Source of the DNA: Irineochytrium annulatum
Lineage: Eukaryota; Chytridiomycota; Chytridiomycetes; Chytridiales; Chytridiaceae
DNA: 64,000 nt
Direction: 5' to 3'
Assembly: GCA_027600665.1 (NCBI GenBank)
Contig: JADGJL010000007.1
Span: 62,001-126,000, forward strand
Shown: positions 62,869 through 64,000 of the stretch, piece by piece
Position numbering within the stretch: the stretch's first letter is position 1
Layout of the letters: the number at the start of each line of letters is the position of its first letter
Made by a program: the position numbers and the translations under genes
The notes under the pieces: model-generated
What the model saw: only the letters and a program-made list of their open reading frames with translations
What the model was told of the DNA's origin: nothing
The model's database searches: none

Positions 62869-63822
62869 TTACCTCTTAACAAGGTTCATCATACGGTATT
62901 GCCGCGTTCCAGCCTTCATCTCTTCATATTTCTTCGAGCCGGGCAATGCGATGAATTCATGGATATCTCCAATGTTCGTGCTTGAATTGGCGTTATTCGC
63001 AATTCCTTGTGTGCCAGTACGCTGCTTCGCACTCTCATCACATGATAGAAGAACATTCGAAGTCACATCCTGATTGCGGATTACAGACAGGCCTGCTTCC
63101 TCTAACAGCCTGACGTTTTGCGCTACTTGATCTCCCAGCATCAGCTCCGTATACAGAAATACGCCGCCAACTCTCATGATCCGGTATACCTCTTCATAGA
63201 ATCGTGATCGGTTCGGATAGGCATGTGCGGATTCTATATTTAACACCACATCGAAGCTCTCGTCAGCAAACGGTATATTCTCCGCATCGCCGACGAGATA
63301 CAAAGATTCACCCAATCGGGATTTGGCATTGCAAAAGGCAATATTCGCCGGGCAGATGTCGAGACCCACAATAGACAGCGGCTTGAAATATTTAGACAGA
63401 GCCGCTATGTTCCCTCCCCTGCCGCATCCGATGTCGATCACCTGCCGCTCCCGAATCGCCGTCTTGCCCACTGTCTCAAGCAGCAGCTTGACCGAGTTTC
63501 TATTCCATGCATCGCCCGGCTCGAGCACCGCATGTTGCTCATTCTCGTGCGGGACGTAACCATAGTTCAAGAAGGTGGCGAATCGGCCTATACCGGACAG
63601 CGCAAGGGAGTGCGAAATCTCGCTATAATCCCGAATTTCAGCCTCTTTTCGGTTCCATTCGGAAGGGTGGACAAACTGCTCTCGCCGGTCGAGCATCGAT
63701 AAGTAACGATCATCGTTCGTATATACCGCATCGCAGCTGCAGCATTGCAGCACTGCTTCCAACTGCTCCAGCTCGCCCTTGCAGCTGGAGCATACCAACC
63801 TTGCATGCAGATGCTGTAACAT
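62869..63822 (-). CDS. SAM-dependent methyltransferase with N-terminal zinc ribbon
   Basis: A 317-residue protein. CSSC near 12-15 and CCSC near 27-30 form a Trm112-like zinc ribbon. From about 125 a class I methyltransferase fold follows: VIDIGCGRGGN is motif I and LVGDAENIPFADESFDVVLNIES motif II-IV, as in sterol- and polyketide-type C- or O-methyltransferases. The start codon lies two bases after the stop of the upstream gene, with little ribosome binding site of its own, so translation is probably coupled. Likely a tailoring enzyme of a natural product. Confidence 0.82.
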   Translation of the reverse strand: MLQHLHARLVCSSCKGELEQLEAVLQCCSCDAVYTNDDRYLSMLDRREQFVHPSEWNRKEAEIRDYSEISHSLALSGIGRFATFLNYGYVPHENEQHAVLEPGDAWNRNSVKLLLETVGKTAIRERQVIDIGCGRGGNIAALSKYFKPLSIVGLDICPANIAFCNAKSRLGESLYLVGDAENIPFADESFDVVLNIESAHAYPNRSRFYEEVYRIMRVGGVFLYTELMLGDQVAQNVRLLEEAGLSVIRNQDVTSNVLLSCDESAKQRTGTQGIANNANSSTNIGDIHEFIALPGSKKYEEMKAGTRQYRMMNLVKR

Positions 63823-63824
63823 GA

Positions 63825-64000
63825 CTATCGCCCAGCCGACGTATGCATTTGATTCAACGCGTACACATTATAGTAATTTGGGATATTCAAATCTTCGTAA
63901 TAATCGATCACGGCATAGAAGCCGTTGGTTTGGAAGATGTTCTCGAGCCTGCTGATCTGCTCTCCGTCCAGTCCGTGTACCTCCATTACAATTTGCCTGA
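63825..64000 (-). CDS. C-terminus of an FkbM-like methyltransferase (partial, cut by window edge)
   Basis: The last 57 codons of a gene that enters from the right: QIVMEVHGLDGEQISRLENI, then FYAVIDYYEDLNIPNYYNVYAL and a TAG at 63825-63827. The pattern of EVHGLDG, a helix, GFYAVID and YNVYAL is that of FkbM-type methyltransferase ends, seen as free enzymes or domains of polyketide and non-ribosomal peptide synthases. Only the tail is visible, so the full protein size is unknown. Confidence 0.55.
   Translation of the reverse strand, partial: RQIVMEVHGLDGEQISRLENIFQTNGFYAVIDYYEDLNIPNYYNVYALNQMHTSAGR

Overview
The window looks like chromosomal DNA from a Paenibacillus-type, low-to-mid GC Gram-positive soil bacterium. 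The evidence is strong purine-rich ribosome binding sites before most genes, occasional TTG and GTG starts, YesM/YesN-type two-component systems beside LplA/B/C-type sugar transporters, many intracellular glycoside hydrolases, a large S-layer-homology (SLH) surface protein, and families such as DUF4003 and DUF4317. I see no rRNA, tRNA, CRISPR array, prophage or complete transposon.

Layout. 1-8.4 kb: the start of an amino-acid permease, small DUF proteins, a kinase-fold phosphotransferase, a secreted RCC1-repeat protein broken by a frameshift, a SulP anion transporter with an ArsR regulator, and an alpha/beta hydrolase. 8.4-17.3 kb: a minus-strand pentose-polysaccharide locus (YesM sensor, YesN regulator, solute-binding lipoprotein, two permeases, cytoplasmic GH43 enzyme) with a palindromic operator at the transporter promoter. 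17.5-22.9 kb: a double-GNAT acetyltransferase, then a GH105-GH112 pair with a divergent AraC regulator, which fits breakdown of rhamnogalacturonan fragments by hydrolysis and phosphorolysis. 23-27.3 kb: a frameshifted hybrid sensor kinase and its REC-BTAD response regulator. 27.4-33.8 kb: DUF4317, an AlkD-like repair protein, a GH27 alpha-galactosidase translationally coupled to a tiny zinc-ribbon protein, an AraC regulator and a type B carboxylesterase.

33.8-43 kb: a VanRS-like two-component system divergent from a TVP38 membrane protein, a GNAT enzyme, a MetE-like enzyme, an ankyrin protein, a tRNA dihydrouridine synthase and a DinB protein. 43.4-53 kb: a 1711-residue SLH protein (predicted seven-bladed propeller, six 90-residue Ig-like repeats, two FN3 domains, three SLH domains) next to an intact paralogue of the hybrid kinase/REC-BTAD pair. 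53-60 kb: a membrane-anchored leucine-rich-repeat (LRR) protein whose 3' end is repeated about 3.2 kb away, with cysD-cysN and an SLH-gene remnant between the copies. 59.7-61.4 kb: a TetR regulator and a ketopantoate-reductase-like enzyme with a readable promoter/operator. 61.6-64 kb: a BtrH-like protein, a 160-bp MITE-like element, a zinc-ribbon methyltransferase and the tail of an FkbM-like methyltransferase, probably the edge of a natural-product cluster.

The most interesting points are the duplicated sensor-kinase module with two different kinase cores in one chain, the rearranged LRR/SLH/cysDN junction, the GH105-GH112 pairing, a shared motif suggesting a small AraC regulon, CysN carrying a degenerate APS-kinase tail, and two single-base frameshifts that may be real or sequencing errors.
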